Position numbers and translations under genes: made by a program
The notes under the pieces: model-generated
Told to the model about the DNA's origin: nothing
Databases searched by the model: none
The model's input: the letters and a program-made list of their open reading frames with translations, nothing else
Assembly (NCBI RefSeq): GCF_022549225.1
Contig: NZ_JAKZFD010000012.1
Span: 1-64,000, forward strand
DNA from: Pelomonas sp. CA6
GTDB taxonomy: Bacteria > Pseudomonadota > Gammaproteobacteria > Burkholderiales > Burkholderiaceae_C
Reading direction: 5' to 3'
DNA length: 64,000 nucleotides
Shown: one piece after another, positions 27,660 to 39,066 of the stretch
Position numbering within the stretch: position 1 is the stretch's first letter
How the letters are laid out: each line of letters starts with the position of its first letter

Positions 27660-30347
27660 TCAAGGGGCTGCGGACGGTGCGGGCAGCAGCGCCAGGTACC
27701 TGGCGTAGTAGCGCGGGCCGCCGGACGAAAGCAGCTGCTGTGTCAGGCGGCGGGCGCGTGCCATCGCGCCGTCGTCCGCGCCGCCCTGGGCCTGCAGGCG
27801 TGCATAGGCCTGGGCGCGGTAAGGGACGATGCTGGTGTCGTCCAGGTCCAGCACGCGACGCCACAGCGCGAGCGCCGCGTCGCGCTGGCCCTGTGCCAGC
27901 CGCAGGTCGCCAGCGCGCAGCCAGAGCGAGGCATGGCGCGCAGGCACCTGGGCGAAGAACTGCCGGGCCACCTGCTCGCCCTGCGCCAGCAAGGCCTGGG
28001 CGCGGCCCGTGTCGCCGGCGTGGATGGCCTCGGCCATGCAGGCCTGCTGCAGCCGCAGGCGCAGCGCGGGCTGAGGCGCCTGCACGTCGTGCCCCCAGGG
28101 CTGGCAGGCCTTGCGCAGCGCGGCCCAGTCTCCGGTCTGCAAGGCCACCTCCATGGCCGTGGCCTCGGCGGTCAGCGTGAAGGCGGCCATGGACCGGTTG
28201 GCGGGCAGGGCCACGATGCGCAGCGCTTCGGCCACATGACGGCGCGCCTCGGCGTCGCGGCCGGCGGCGAGGTCGAGCAGCGCGAGATTGCTTTCGCCCC
28301 GCGCCAGGATGACCACGTCCGGCCCCATGGCCTGGCGCAGCACCTGCAGACCGTGGGTGAGCAGGATGTCCGCCTCGGCCGGGCGCAGGGTCAGCAGGGC
28401 GAGCTGGCCGACCTGGTCTTCGGAGGCGCCGGTTTTCCAGTCCTCCACGCCGCGCTGGCTGCGGTTGGCCCGCACCCCCTGCATGCCCGCCTGGTAGGCC
28501 GACTCCATGTCGCCGCGGCCCAGGTGGGCCACCAGCAGCTGTTCGTAGACCACGCCGAGCAGATTGGGCGCCGGCACCTGGCTCAGCAGCCGGGCGGCAG
28601 TCTGCAAATGCTCGATGTCTTCGTGCCGCGGCGTATGCAGCCGTGCGCCGAAGCCACCCAGCGTCAGATGGGCCAGTGCCAGCCGCTGCGGGGCCTGCTC
28701 GTGCCGCTCGCGATAGATGTCCAGGGCCTGACGGGCGGCCTCGTAGCCCTCGCCGTAGGCGCCGGCGCTCTCCCACAGGTCCCGCTGCCCCAACAGGGCG
28801 TCGGCATAGGCCACGCTGTGCGTTCCGTGCAGAAGCTGCGCGTAGCGGACGCGCTCCTGGGCCAGCTGGCGCGACAGCTCGGGCAGCCCCAGCTGCTGGG
28901 TCAGCGTGCTCAGGTCCACCAGCAACTGTTCGCGGGCGAACGGTTCGTCCTTCAGCGAGGCGAGCACCTGCCTGGCACCATCCTCGATGAGGCGGCGCAC
29001 TGGCATGTCGCGGTTGCGGGTGTCCGGCTGCGCGTCCCGCAGCGGGTTGAACAGGCCCGTCAGGAACTCGTACATCGCCCTCGAGCGCCGCGCTTCCTGC
29101 TGGGCCACGCTGGCGGCCTGCAGGGCCCAGCCCGTCGTGCCCAGCAGGGCCAGCACCGCGGCCAGGGAGGCCGCGACCCCGGCGCGATGGCGCGCCACGA
29201 AGCGCCCGGCGCGGTAACGCCAGGACGGGGGGCGCGCCAGCACCGGCTCGCCGGCCAGGTGGCGGCGCAGGTCCGCGGCCAGCGCGTCCATGGTGGCGTA
29301 GCGCTGCGCGGGTTCCTTGGCCAGCGCCTTCAGCACGATGGCGTCCAAGTCGCCGCGCAAGGCCTTGCGCAGCGCCAGCGTGGCCGCCACGCTGGACGGG
29401 GCGGGCGGCTCCAGCTCCAGCACCGCGCTTTCCAGCGCATGGCGTGACGCGGGCATCGCACTGGCATAGGGGCTGGCGCCGCTGAGCAGCCGGTAGGCCA
29501 GCACGCCCAGCGCATAGATGTCCGATGCCACGCCGGGTTCTTCGCCGCGCACCTGCTCGGGCGAGGCGTATTCGGGCGTCATTGGCCGCTGGCCCAGCTG
29601 GGTCAGCGCCGGGTTGTCCCCGTCCGGTGCCAGCCAGCGCGCGATGCCGAAGTCCAGCAGCCGCGTCTGGCCGTCGTCCTGCACCAGCACGTTGGCCGGC
29701 TTGATGTCGCGATGAATCACCAGTCGGCTGTGCGCATACTGGAGCGCATCGGCCACCTGCAGCAGCAGCCGCAGACGGGTTGCGGTGTCGCTGCCGCGTG
29801 CGTCGCACCAGCCGAGGATGTCGCGGCCCTGCACGCATTCCATCGCCAGCCAGGGCAGGCCCGCGGCGTCGGTGCCGGCGTCGTAGAGGCGCGCGATCCC
29901 GCCATGCTGCAGCCGCGCGAGGATGTCACGCTCGCGGCGCATGCGCTCCAGCCATCCCGGCGCCGGGCTGTGGGGCAGCTTCAGCGCCACCTCGCGCTGG
30001 AAGTCGCCGCTGTGCGGGTGGGCGCGCCACACGCTGGCCATGCCGCCGCGCCCCAGTTCCTCGACCAGCACCCAGGGCCCAACCTGCTGACCCGCCTGCC
30101 AGGTTGGCGCCGCGTCGGCGGCCGTCCCCAGCGTGCCGGTGCCATGGAGGCGGGCGGCGCGGTCCATGAAACCGGCCTGGTCGGCCTGGGCCTCGGCCTG
30201 CAGCAGCCGCGCCAGATCGGCGCGCCAGCGCTGCTGGTCCGGCGGCAGGGTGTCCAGGAAGCGTTCGCGGTCCGCGGGCGGCAGGCTCAGCGCCTGGTCC
30301 AGCAAGGGTTCGAGCGCGGCCCAATGGGCCAGCAGATCCGAACTCAT
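27660..30347 (-). CDS. Serine/threonine protein kinase with transmembrane helix and TPR-like C-terminal region
   Basis: 895 aa. The kinase domain spans about residues 90-360: Gly loop GRGGMASVW (99-107), Lys at about 123 (VALKLP), catalytic HRDIKPAN (212-219), DFG (232-234), and a PEYASPEQ activation-segment end. All catalytic residues are present. One membrane helix (about 387-410) is followed by about 480 residues of helical-repeat, TPR-like sequence outside the cytoplasm. The start overlaps the ECF sigma stop (ATGA). Kinases beside this ECF class can activate the sigma factor by phosphorylation (known for ECF43 EcfP/PknT in Vibrio); that this pair does so is inference. The external signal is unknown. 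Confidence 0.9.
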   Translation of the reverse strand: MSSDLLAHWAALEPLLDQALSLPPADRERFLDTLPPDQQRWRADLARLLQAEAQADQAGFMDRAARLHGTGTLGTAADAAPTWQAGQQVGPWVLVEELGRGGMASVWRAHPHSGDFQREVALKLPHSPAPGWLERMRRERDILARLQHGGIARLYDAGTDAAGLPWLAMECVQGRDILGWCDARGSDTATRLRLLLQVADALQYAHSRLVIHRDIKPANVLVQDDGQTRLLDFGIARWLAPDGDNPALTQLGQRPMTPEYASPEQVRGEEPGVASDIYALGVLAYRLLSGASPYASAMPASRHALESAVLELEPPAPSSVAATLALRKALRGDLDAIVLKALAKEPAQRYATMDALAADLRRHLAGEPVLARPPSWRYRAGRFVARHRAGVAASLAAVLALLGTTGWALQAASVAQQEARRSRAMYEFLTGLFNPLRDAQPDTRNRDMPVRRLIEDGARQVLASLKDEPFAREQLLVDLSTLTQQLGLPELSRQLAQERVRYAQLLHGTHSVAYADALLGQRDLWESAGAYGEGYEAARQALDIYRERHEQAPQRLALAHLTLGGFGARLHTPRHEDIEHLQTAARLLSQVPAPNLLGVVYEQLLVAHLGRGDMESAYQAGMQGVRANRSQRGVEDWKTGASEDQVGQLALLTLRPAEADILLTHGLQVLRQAMGPDVVILARGESNLALLDLAAGRDAEARRHVAEALRIVALPANRSMAAFTLTAEATAMEVALQTGDWAALRKACQPWGHDVQAPQPALRLRLQQACMAEAIHAGDTGRAQALLAQGEQVARQFFAQVPARHASLWLRAGDLRLAQGQRDAALALWRRVLDLDDTSIVPYRAQAYARLQAQGGADDGAMARARRLTQQLLSSGGPRYYARYLALLPAPSAAP

Positions 30348-30862
30348 GGACGCAGGGCTTCCCAGAGGATCGCCTTGGCCTTCTGCCAGTCGCGCTGCAC
30401 GGTGCGCCGGGCCACGCCCAGCAGCTCGGCGCACTCGACCTCCTCCAGCCCTACGAAGTAGCGCAGCTCCACCAGCCGGGCCAGGCGCGGGTCGTGGCGC
30501 TCCAGGTCCTGGAGCGCCTCGTGCACGGTCAGGTACTCTTCGTCGCGATGCGCCAGCGTCGGCAGTTCGTCCAGATCCAGGTGCGTGACCAAACCGCCGC
30601 GGATGGCGGCCTGGCGCGCCCGCGCGTAGTCCACGACGATGGAACGCATCGCGGTGGCGGCATAGGCCATGAAGTGGTCCTTGCCCATCGATTCCCACTC
30701 GGCCCGCCGGGACAGGCGGAACCAGCTTTCGTGCACCAGGGCCGTGGTGTCCAACAGGGTCATGGGACCACTGCGGCGCAGGCGCTGGCGGGCCAGGGTC
30801 TTGAGGGCACGATACAGCTCGTCGGCCAGCGGGGGGATGGCTTGAATTTCGTCTTGCGACAC
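30344..30862 (-). CDS. ECF sigma-70 factor of the kinase-associated (TIGR02999/ECF43-like) group
   Basis: 172 aa with sigma regions 2 and 4: LVHESWFRLSRRAEWESMGK then FMAYAATAMRSIVVDYARAR (region 2, promoter melting), and RLVELRYFVGLEEVECAELL plus VARRTVQRDWQKAKAILWEA (region 4, -35 recognition). No anti-sigma gene is adjacent; a Ser/Thr kinase is instead coupled downstream by an ATGA overlap. Regulation by phosphorylation is therefore likely (inference from family). A 13-bp perfect inverted repeat lies 39-93 bp upstream. Confidence 0.88.
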   Translation of the reverse strand: MSQDEIQAIPPLADELYRALKTLARQRLRRSGPMTLLDTTALVHESWFRLSRRAEWESMGKDHFMAYAATAMRSIVVDYARARQAAIRGGLVTHLDLDELPTLAHRDEEYLTVHEALQDLERHDPRLARLVELRYFVGLEEVECAELLGVARRTVQRDWQKAKAILWEALRP

Positions 30863-30900
30863 GACAGTGCGTCAGGATGGCCGGGAGAGGCCGGCGGGTG

Positions 30901-30955
30901 CGCATCATGCCGCCCTGCCCAGGGCGTGACCACCCCGGGCGAGCGGCATGATGCG
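30901..30955. promoter_or_regulatory. 13-bp perfect inverted repeat in the ECF/mnmE divergent promoter region
   Basis: Arms CGCATCATGCCGC (30901-30913) and GCGGCATGATGCG (30943-30955), 42 bp between starts (four helical turns). A second palindrome GCCCTG-CC-CAGGGC (30912-30925) is nested at the first arm. It fits a paired operator; the regulator is unknown. Confidence 0.6.
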
Positions 30956-31002
30956 ATCGAACAACGCCGGGCGCGTGGGCCCGCATCGGGGAAAATCCCG
31001 CC

Positions 31003-32391
31003 ATGCTGTCGCGCCACCAGGACCCCATCGCCGCCATCGCCACCGCTCCCGGCCGCGGAGCGGTCGGCATCGTGCGGGTGTCTGCCCCGCAAGACCTGAC
31101 CCCGCTGGTGCAGGCGCTCTGCGGCCGCGCGCTGAAGCCGCGCGAGGCGACCTACCTGCCGTTCAGAAGCGCCGCCGGCGAGGCCATCGACCACGGCCTG
31201 GCGCTGTACTTTCCCGCCCCCCATTCCTACACCGGCGAGCATGTGCTGGAGCTGCAGGCCCATGGCGGGCCGGTGGTGCTGCAGCTGCTGCTGGCGCGCT
31301 GCCTGGAGGCCGACCCGGCGCTGCGCATGCGTCTGGCCGAGCCCGGCGAGTTCACGCGCCGCGCCTTTCTCAACGGCAAGCTGGACCTGGCGCAGGCCGA
31401 GGCGGTGGCTGACCTGATCGACGCCAGCACCGAGGCCGCCGCGCGCAGCGCCGGCCGCGCGCTGGCCGGGGCGCTGAGCAGCGAGGTGGGGCAGCTGCGC
31501 GACGCGCTGATCGCGCTGCGCATGCTGGTCGAGGCCACGCTGGACTTCCCCGAGGAAGAGATCGACTTCCTGCAGGCCGCCGACGCGCTGGGCAAGCTGC
31601 GGCGCCTGCTCGCGCAGCTGGACGCGCTGTTGGAGCGCAGCCGCCAGGGCGCCATCCTGCGCGAGGGCATCAAGGTGGTGCTGGCCGGCCAGCCCAACGT
31701 GGGCAAGAGCTCGCTGCTCAACGCGCTGGCCGGCGCCGAGCTGGCCATCGTCACGCCCATCCCCGGCACCACGCGCGACAAGCTCAGCCAGACCATCCAG
31801 GTGGAAGGCGTGCCCCTGCATATCAGTGACACCGCCGGGCTGCGCGACACCGACGACGAGGTGGAGCGCATCGGCGTGGCGCGCAGCTGGGATGCGATCG
31901 CCGATGCCGACGTGCTGCTCTTCCTGCACGACCTCACGCGGGTGGGCCGGCCCGACTACGAGGCCGAGGACGCCGAAATCCGCACCCACCTGGCCGGCGT
32001 GGACCCGGCGCGCATCCTGCAGGTCTACAACAAGGCCGACGCGCCGGAGTCCGCCGCGGCCCGGCAAGACCTGACCCCGGGGGCGCTGACGCTGTCCGCC
32101 AAGACCGGTGCGGGCCTGGACGCGCTGCGCCGCCGCCTGCTCGAACAGGTGGGCTGGCATGCGGTGCCCGAGGGGCTGTTCATCGCCCGCGAACGCCATG
32201 TGCAGGCGTTGCGCCGCACCCGCGAGCATGTGGCCCTGGGGCTGGAGCAGGCCGCGCAGCAGCCACCCGCGCTGGACCTGATGGCCGAGGAGCTGCGCCT
32301 GGCGCATGACGCGCTGGGCGAGATCACCGGCGCCTTCAGCGCCGACGACCTGCTGGGCGAGATCTTCAGCCGCTTCTGCATCGGCAAGTGA
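31003..32391 (+). CDS. mnmE: tRNA modification GTPase MnmE (TrmE)
   Basis: 462 aa, normal length. The N-terminal tetrahydrofolate-binding domain has [20 protein letters not shown] and [19 protein letters not shown]. The central G domain has [12 protein letters not shown] (G1), GTTRD (G2), [10 protein letters not shown] (G3) and NKAD (G4). The C-terminal FCIGK carries the catalytic Cys. With MnmG it makes the cmnm5U34 modification of tRNA wobble uridines. It follows yidC in most relatives; here the lipoprotein-kinase-sigma block separates them. Confidence 0.97.
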   Translation: MLSRHQDPIAAIATAPGRGAVGIVRVSAPQDLTPLVQALCGRALKPREATYLPFRSAAGEAIDHGLALYFPAPHSYTGEHVLELQAHGGPVVLQLLLARCLEADPALRMRLAEPGEFTRRAFLNGKLDLAQAEAVADLIDASTEAAARSAGRALAGALSSEVGQLRDALIALRMLVEATLDFPEEEIDFLQAADALGKLRRLLAQLDALLERSRQGAILREGIKVVLAGQPNVGKSSLLNALAGAELAIVTPIPGTTRDKLSQTIQVEGVPLHISDTAGLRDTDDEVERIGVARSWDAIADADVLLFLHDLTRVGRPDYEAEDAEIRTHLAGVDPARILQVYNKADAPESAAARQDLTPGALTLSAKTGAGLDALRRRLLEQVGWHAVPEGLFIARERHVQALRRTREHVALGLEQAAQQPPALDLMAEELRLAHDALGEITGAFSADDLLGEIFSRFCIGK

Positions 32392-32528
32392 AAGCCACCG
32401 CCACCCGCCAGCCGCACGCGCAAGTGTGGTTTGCAAGTCGCGCTTGAACATAAGTCAAGACGCATGAGGGGCAGAGTTTGATAAAACCCTGATGAGCCTG
32501 GGCTCTTCCCGGCCAACCTTCCCCACCC

Positions 32529-34754
32529 ATGTCCTCCAGGCACGCATCGCCACCGCTGGCTCCCGCCCTGCCGCCCGCCCCCGGGCCGCAGGGCCAGCGC
32601 GCGATGTTGCGTCCCGGGTCAGCCATGCTGGTGCTGGCCCTGAGTCTGCTGTTCGTGCTGGTGTGGCAGGCGCCATCGCTGCCGGGATTCAAGGGCGAGC
32701 CTCATCTGTTCCCGGTCTGGCTGCACACGGTGGGCGAGACGCTGGCGGTGGCGATGGCGCTGATGGTCTTCGCGGTGTGCTGGCATGCCGGGCCGCAGGA
32801 CAAGGAGGCCGGCGACGGCCTGCTGCTGGGTTGTGGCTTCCTGGTCGTCGGGCTGCTGGACCTGGGGCACATGCTGTCCTACCGCGGCATGCCGGACTTC
32901 TTTTCGCCGGGCGACCCCGAGAAGGCGATCCGCTTCTGGCTCGCGGCGCGCTATGTCGCCGCGCTGACGCTGCTGTTGGTGGCGCTGCGCGGCTGGCCGC
33001 GCTGGCGCGGCGAAGGCCTGTCGCGGGTCGGGCTGGGACTGGGGGCGCTGGGCCTGTCGGTGCTGCTGTTCGTGCTGCTGCTGGGGTTTCCGCAGCTGTG
33101 GCCGCGTACCTTCGTCGATGGCGCGGGGCTGACCCCGTTCAAGGTCGGGGCCGAGTACGGCATCGTGCTGCTGCAGGCGCTGGCGGCGCTGGGCTTCCAT
33201 CTGCGCGCGCGCAGCACCGGGCGCTATGACGCGGTGGACCTGCGCACCGCGGCGCTGATCACGGTGCTCAGCGAGCTGTGCTTCACGCTGTACTCGCATG
33301 TCAACGACGGCTTCCAGCTGCTGGGCCATCTGTACAAGATCCTGGCCTATGTCTACATCTACCGCGCGGTGTTCGTCGCCGCGGTGCGCGCACCCTACCA
33401 GCGCCTGCTGGTGGAGATCGAGGAGCGCCGCGAGGCCGAGCGGCGCGTCGAGTTTCTGGCCTTTCACGACCCGCTGACCGGCCTGCCCAACCGCGTGATG
33501 GCACGCGACCGCGTGGAACGCGCGATCGGCGCGGCCCAGCGCCTGGGCGGCGAGGTCGCGCTGCTGTACCTGGACCTGGACGACTTCAAGAGCATCAATG
33601 ATTCGCTGGGCCACCAGATCGGCGACGAGCTGCTGCGCAGCACGGCGCGGCGCCTGCGCGATGCGCTGCGCGACAGCGACAGCATCTGCCGCCTCAGCGG
33701 CGACGAATTCCTCATCGTGCTGAGCAGCGAGGGGCCGGCCGGTCTGGCGCTGGACGGCGTGGTGGACAAGCTGATGGCGGTGCTGGGCCAGCCGCTGGTG
33801 CTGGATGGGCATGAGATCCTCAGCACGGTGTCCATCGGCGTGTCGCGCTTCCCGCAGGACGGCGATCAGTACGACGCGCTGCTGCGCAAGGCCGATACCG
33901 CGATGTACCGCGCCAAGGACGCCGGGCGCAACACCTTCCAGCTCTTCGACGAGCGCATGAACGCCGAAGTCTCCGAGCGGCTGCAGCTGCGCCATGGGCT
34001 GGCACAGGCGCTGGAGCGTGGCGAGCTGACGCTGCACTACCAGCCGCAGGTGGCGCTGGATGACGGCCGCGTGGTGGGCGCCGAGGCGCTCTTGCGCTGG
34101 CGCCGCCCCGAGGGCCTGGTGCCGCCGGCGCGCTTCATCCCGGTGGCCGAGGACAGCGGGCTGATCCTGCCCATCGGCGATTGGGTGATCCGCGAGGCCT
34201 GCCGCCAGCTGGCGCAATGGCGCGCGCAGGGGCTGGTGCTGGAGGGCGTGGCGGTCAACCTGTCGGTGCTGCAGCTGCGCCGCGGCCAGGTCGAGCAGGT
34301 GGTGGCGCAGGCGCTGCGCGAGCACGGGCTGCCGCCGCAGTGCCTGGAGCTGGAGCTGACCGAGTCCATGCTGCTGCACGACGCCGAGACCATGACCGCG
34401 CGCGTCGCCGCGCTGGAGGCTCTGGGCGTGCGCCTGTCCATCGATGATTTCGGCACCGGCTACTCCAGTCTGGCCTATCTCAAACGGTTGTCGGTGGACC
34501 AGCTGAAGATCGACCGCAGCTTCGTCAAGGACCTGGCGCACGATGCCGATCCGGCCATCGTGCGCGCCATCATCCAGATGGCCCGCGGCCTGGGCCTGCG
34601 CACGCTGGCCGAAGGGGTGGAGGACCGCGCCACCGGCGAGGCGCTGCGCCACCTGGGCTGCGAGCTGGCCCAGGGCTACTACTACGCGCGGCCCATGCCG
34701 CCGGAGGAATTCGCCGCCCATGTGCGCGCCGCGATGGCGCGCGCGCCGGGCTGA
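32529..34754 (+). CDS. MASE3-GGDEF-EAL cyclic-di-GMP protein
   Basis: 741 aa. The N-terminal MASE3 membrane sensor (residues about 35-285, about eight helices) contains GLLDLGHMLSYRGMPDFFSP and LTPFKVGAEYGIVLLQALAA. The GGDEF domain has DPLTGLPNRVMARDRVERAI and the active-site variant SGDEF, preceded five residues earlier by an RDSD inhibitory I-site. The EAL domain has EALLRW, LELTESMLL and SIDDFGTGYSSLAYLKRLSV, with Lys and metal ligands kept. Both making and breaking c-di-GMP are possible; net activity cannot be told. The start ATG 32529 is the only good one before MASE3. Confidence 0.93.
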   Translation: MSSRHASPPLAPALPPAPGPQGQRAMLRPGSAMLVLALSLLFVLVWQAPSLPGFKGEPHLFPVWLHTVGETLAVAMALMVFAVCWHAGPQDKEAGDGLLLGCGFLVVGLLDLGHMLSYRGMPDFFSPGDPEKAIRFWLAARYVAALTLLLVALRGWPRWRGEGLSRVGLGLGALGLSVLLFVLLLGFPQLWPRTFVDGAGLTPFKVGAEYGIVLLQALAALGFHLRARSTGRYDAVDLRTAALITVLSELCFTLYSHVNDGFQLLGHLYKILAYVYIYRAVFVAAVRAPYQRLLVEIEERREAERRVEFLAFHDPLTGLPNRVMARDRVERAIGAAQRLGGEVALLYLDLDDFKSINDSLGHQIGDELLRSTARRLRDALRDSDSICRLSGDEFLIVLSSEGPAGLALDGVVDKLMAVLGQPLVLDGHEILSTVSIGVSRFPQDGDQYDALLRKADTAMYRAKDAGRNTFQLFDERMNAEVSERLQLRHGLAQALERGELTLHYQPQVALDDGRVVGAEALLRWRRPEGLVPPARFIPVAEDSGLILPIGDWVIREACRQLAQWRAQGLVLEGVAVNLSVLQLRRGQVEQVVAQALREHGLPPQCLELELTESMLLHDAETMTARVAALEALGVRLSIDDFGTGYSSLAYLKRLSVDQLKIDRSFVKDLAHDADPAIVRAIIQMARGLGLRTLAEGVEDRATGEALRHLGCELAQGYYYARPMPPEEFAAHVRAAMARAPG

Positions 34755-34775
34755 GCGGGCCGGCAAGGCGGGCGC

Positions 34776-35315
34776 TCAGGCCCCGTCGAAGGACACCAGC
34801 GTGAACAGCGGCAGCCCGGCCTCGCGCAGACGCCGCGAGCCGCCCAGCTCGGGCAGGTCCACGATGGCCGCGCCCTCGATCACGGTGGCGCCCAGGCGCT
34901 CCAGCAGGCGCTTGCCGGCCAGCATGGTGCCGCCGGTGGCGATCAGGTCGTCGATCAGCAGCACGCGGTCGCCGGCCTGGACGGCGTCGGTGTGCATCTC
35001 CACGGTGGCGCTGCCGTATTCCAGTTCATAGGTCTCGGCCACGGTGGTGAAGGGCAGCTTGCCCTTTTTGCGAATGGGCACGAAGCCGATGTTGAGTTCG
35101 TAGGCCAGCACCGAACCGATGATGAAGCCGCGCGCGTCCAGCCCGGCCACGGCGCTGGGGCGGGTGTCGAAGTAGCGGTGCACGAACTGGTCGATCAGCA
35201 CGCGGAAGGCGCGCGGGTCGGACAGCAGCGGTGTGATGTCGCGGAACTGCACCCCGGGTTCGGGCCAGTCGGGCACGGTGCGGATCCGGCCCTTCAGGTA
35301 GTCGGCGTCTTGCAT
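34776..35315 (-). CDS. apt: Adenine phosphoribosyltransferase
   Basis: 179 aa, usual length. The N-terminal [20 protein letters not shown], the hood/loop [11 protein letters not shown], and the PRPP-binding motif [14 protein letters not shown] identify it. It converts adenine and PRPP to AMP in purine salvage. It lies convergent to the GGDEF-EAL gene and 34 bp after the start of nothing else, i.e. downstream of the PAS-GGDEF gene on the same strand. Nothing unusual is seen. Confidence 0.96.
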   Translation of the reverse strand: MQDADYLKGRIRTVPDWPEPGVQFRDITPLLSDPRAFRVLIDQFVHRYFDTRPSAVAGLDARGFIIGSVLAYELNIGFVPIRKKGKLPFTTVAETYELEYGSATVEMHTDAVQAGDRVLLIDDLIATGGTMLAGKRLLERLGATVIEGAAIVDLPELGGSRRLREAGLPLFTLVSFDGA

Positions 35316-35349
35316 GGGGCGATTGTCGCGCGCGCCGCGTCGGCACGGC

Positions 35350-36828
35350 TCAGGCCTGCTGGACCTGGCAGCTGAGCCGGCCGCGCCCGCCCGCCTTGGC
35401 CTGGTACAGCGCGGCGTCGGCGGCCTCGATCAGGCGCAGCGCCGGCGCTTGCGCGCAGCCCACCTGCAGCGCCACGCCGATGGACAGGCTCACGGTGCGT
35501 CGCCCGGGCGAGGCCTCGTGTTCGATGGCGGCCAGGCGCACGCTGTCCAGGCAGCGTTGCGCGACGCTGCGCGCGCCGTCCAGGTCGACTTCGGCCAGCA
35601 GCAGCGCGAACTCCTCGCCGCCGTAGCGGCACACGGTCTCGGATTCGCCGCCCACGCAACTGCGCAGCAGCGCGGCGACGCGGCGCAGGCAGTCGTCGCC
35701 GGCCACGTGGCCGTAGCGGTCGTTGTATTGCTTGAAGTGGTCGATGTCCACCATCAGCAGGGCCAGCGGCAGCCCGGTGCGGGCGCTGCGCAGCCAGGCG
35801 TTCTGCAGCAGCTGGTCGAACAGGCGCCGGTTGCCGACGCCGGTCAGGCCGTCGGTGGTGGACTGGCGCGCGAGCAGCTCGTTGGCGCGCTGCAGCCGCA
35901 TCTCCTGGCGCTTGCGTTCGCTGAAGTCGGTCACCACGCAGACGTAGAGCAGCGTGGTCTCGGTGCGCACCTCGGAGACACTGACCTGCAGCGTCAGCTC
36001 GGCGCCACTGCGGTGGCGCGCGGCCAGCTCCTGGGGCACGCTGAGCAGGTCCTGCGGCATCAGGTGGCCGGCGCCATGGAAGAGCATGCCCAGGTGCACC
36101 CCCTGCAGCTCGGCGGCGGTGAAGCCGAACAGGTCCTCGCAGCTGGGATTGACCTCCAGCACATGGCCGCCCGGGTCCAGCGTGAGGATGCCGTTCATCG
36201 CCGCGCGGATGATGGCCTTGAGCTGGGCCTGGCTGGCGGCCAGGCGCTGCTGCTCGTGGATCAGGTCGCTGACGTCCATGCGCACGCCGACGATGCCGCC
36301 GGACGGCGTGCGCCGCTCGAAGATATGCAGCCAGAGCTCGCCGTGCACGCGCTGCAGCAGCGGCAGCTGGCGGCGGCCGCGCTCCTGCAGCCGCTCGGCC
36401 AGCCATTCGGATTCGCGCCCGAGAGCCTCGGGCACGCCGCCGCGCGCCAGCGACTCGCGCGCCATCTCCTCGAAGCTGGCGCCCTGCTCGAAGGCGCGCA
36501 GCATGTGCGGGTAGAGCTCGACCAGGCGGCGGTTGTAAGCGATCAGCCGGTCGCGCCGGTCGAAGATCTCCACGCTGGCGGGCAGCGCGTCGATGGCCTC
36601 TTCGAGCGTGCGTTGCGCCAGCAGGGCGCGGCGGCTGGCGCGCTGCAGGCTGCCCAGCACCGCGATCGCGACCGCCACCGTCAGCGCCATTGTGCCGGTG
36701 GCCAGCCAGGGCAGCATCGGCGCGCCCTGCGGCCCGCCGATGCTGAAGCCCAGCAACACCCCTTCCACGCCCAGCAGCGCGGCGAAGGCGAGCAGATGCC
36801 AGGGGCGGACAGTGGGAGCTTTGTTCAT
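35350..36828 (-). CDS. PAS-domain diguanylate cyclase, membrane anchored
   Basis: 492 aa from ATG 36828 (an ATG-like upstream start at 36846 is possible). Two hydrophobic helices (residues about 9-52) precede two PAS regions; the first starts [20 protein letters not shown], the second [20 protein letters not shown]. The C-terminal GGDEF domain has [20 protein letters not shown] and GGEEF, a fully active signature. No RxxD I-site is seen before GGEEF, so product inhibition may be absent. It makes c-di-GMP in response to an unknown PAS ligand and is the second c-di-GMP gene in 4 kb. Confidence 0.92.
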   Translation of the reverse strand: MNKAPTVRPWHLLAFAALLGVEGVLLGFSIGGPQGAPMLPWLATGTMALTVAVAIAVLGSLQRASRRALLAQRTLEEAIDALPASVEIFDRRDRLIAYNRRLVELYPHMLRAFEQGASFEEMARESLARGGVPEALGRESEWLAERLQERGRRQLPLLQRVHGELWLHIFERRTPSGGIVGVRMDVSDLIHEQQRLAASQAQLKAIIRAAMNGILTLDPGGHVLEVNPSCEDLFGFTAAELQGVHLGMLFHGAGHLMPQDLLSVPQELAARHRSGAELTLQVSVSEVRTETTLLYVCVVTDFSERKRQEMRLQRANELLARQSTTDGLTGVGNRRLFDQLLQNAWLRSARTGLPLALLMVDIDHFKQYNDRYGHVAGDDCLRRVAALLRSCVGGESETVCRYGGEEFALLLAEVDLDGARSVAQRCLDSVRLAAIEHEASPGRRTVSLSIGVALQVGCAQAPALRLIEAADAALYQAKAGGRGRLSCQVQQA

Positions 36829-36955
36829 GCGGCATGGACCAGCCAAGCCGAAAATCCTAGCCCTTGTGCCGCTCCGCGAACAGATGAGTCAGGTCACCCC
36901 CCAAAGGGGGATGTCCGCCAGTTTCCTGTCCGGGTAGAGGCGTGCCGCCCAGCGA

Positions 36956-38221
<1,266 letters not shown>

Positions 38222-38276
38222 CGCGGGGTCCTTCAGGTCGTCGGTGGAAGGCGGGAGGCCGGCGTGGGCGGCCGCG

Positions 38277-39011
38277 TCAGCGGCGGCGGCGGTTCCGGTA
38301 GTCCAGGTATTGGGCGTACAGCGCCTCCATCGTGGTGGCGCGGTCCTGCGCGTGCAAGCCTTGCAGCGGCGCGAGATTGGTGGCGCGCAGCAGCCAGTCG
38401 CCCGGGGCATCGCCCAGGTCCAGCACATTGATGCAGGCCGGCGACTGCACCCAGCCCCCCAGCATCAGGCGCTGGCCGCCGCTGATCGCGTGCGACAGGA
38501 TGGCGGCGTTGACCACGCCATGCAGCACCAGCAGCGCGCAGTCCCAGTCGGGGTCGGCGCGCAGCCGGCGCACGCCGCCCAGCACGCGGTCCAGCAGCTC
38601 GCCGATGCATTCGCCGTTCAGGAAGCGCTGCGCCTCGTCGACCGGGCTGCGCTGCAGGCCGGTGAAGGCCTGCTCCAGCTGCGCGTCGTCGATCTCGGAC
38701 AGGCGGCCGCCGCGTATCTCCTGCCATTCGGGCCAGATTTGCGGTGCGAGCCCGGCCTGGCCGCTGTGCTGCAGCACGCGCTGCGCGGTCTGCAGCGTGC
38801 GCGGCAGGCCGGAGACGATGACGCGGTCGAAGCGCACGCCGGCCGCGGCGAAGGCCTCGCCAGCGGCGCGCGCCTGGGCGCGGCCTTCGTGGTTCAGGTC
38901 GACCTGCTCGGGCAGCACCGGACGGCCGGTTTCGCCATCGAAGTAGCTGACCGCCCCGTGGCGCATCAGGTAGATGCGGCGGCGGTTCTGGCGGGCGGGA
39001 ATCTGCAGCAT
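38277..39011 (-). CDS. Histidine phosphatase family protein
   Basis: 244 aa, phosphoglycerate-mutase-like fold. The catalytic RHG motif is in [14 protein letters not shown] at about residues 12-25, with [14 protein letters not shown] and [13 protein letters not shown] providing the second His and Arg positions. It is a cytosolic phosphomonoesterase of unknown substrate. It lies on the same strand directly upstream of the acyl-CoA dehydrogenase. Confidence 0.88.
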   Translation of the reverse strand: MLQIPARQNRRRIYLMRHGAVSYFDGETGRPVLPEQVDLNHEGRAQARAAGEAFAAAGVRFDRVIVSGLPRTLQTAQRVLQHSGQAGLAPQIWPEWQEIRGGRLSEIDDAQLEQAFTGLQRSPVDEAQRFLNGECIGELLDRVLGGVRRLRADPDWDCALLVLHGVVNAAILSHAISGGQRLMLGGWVQSPACINVLDLGDAPGDWLLRATNLAPLQGLHAQDRATTMEALYAQYLDYRNRRRR

Positions 39012-39066
39012 GGGCGGCAGTGTGGCCCATGCCGGCGTCGCCGCCTGTCACTCAGGCGGCAGGCTG

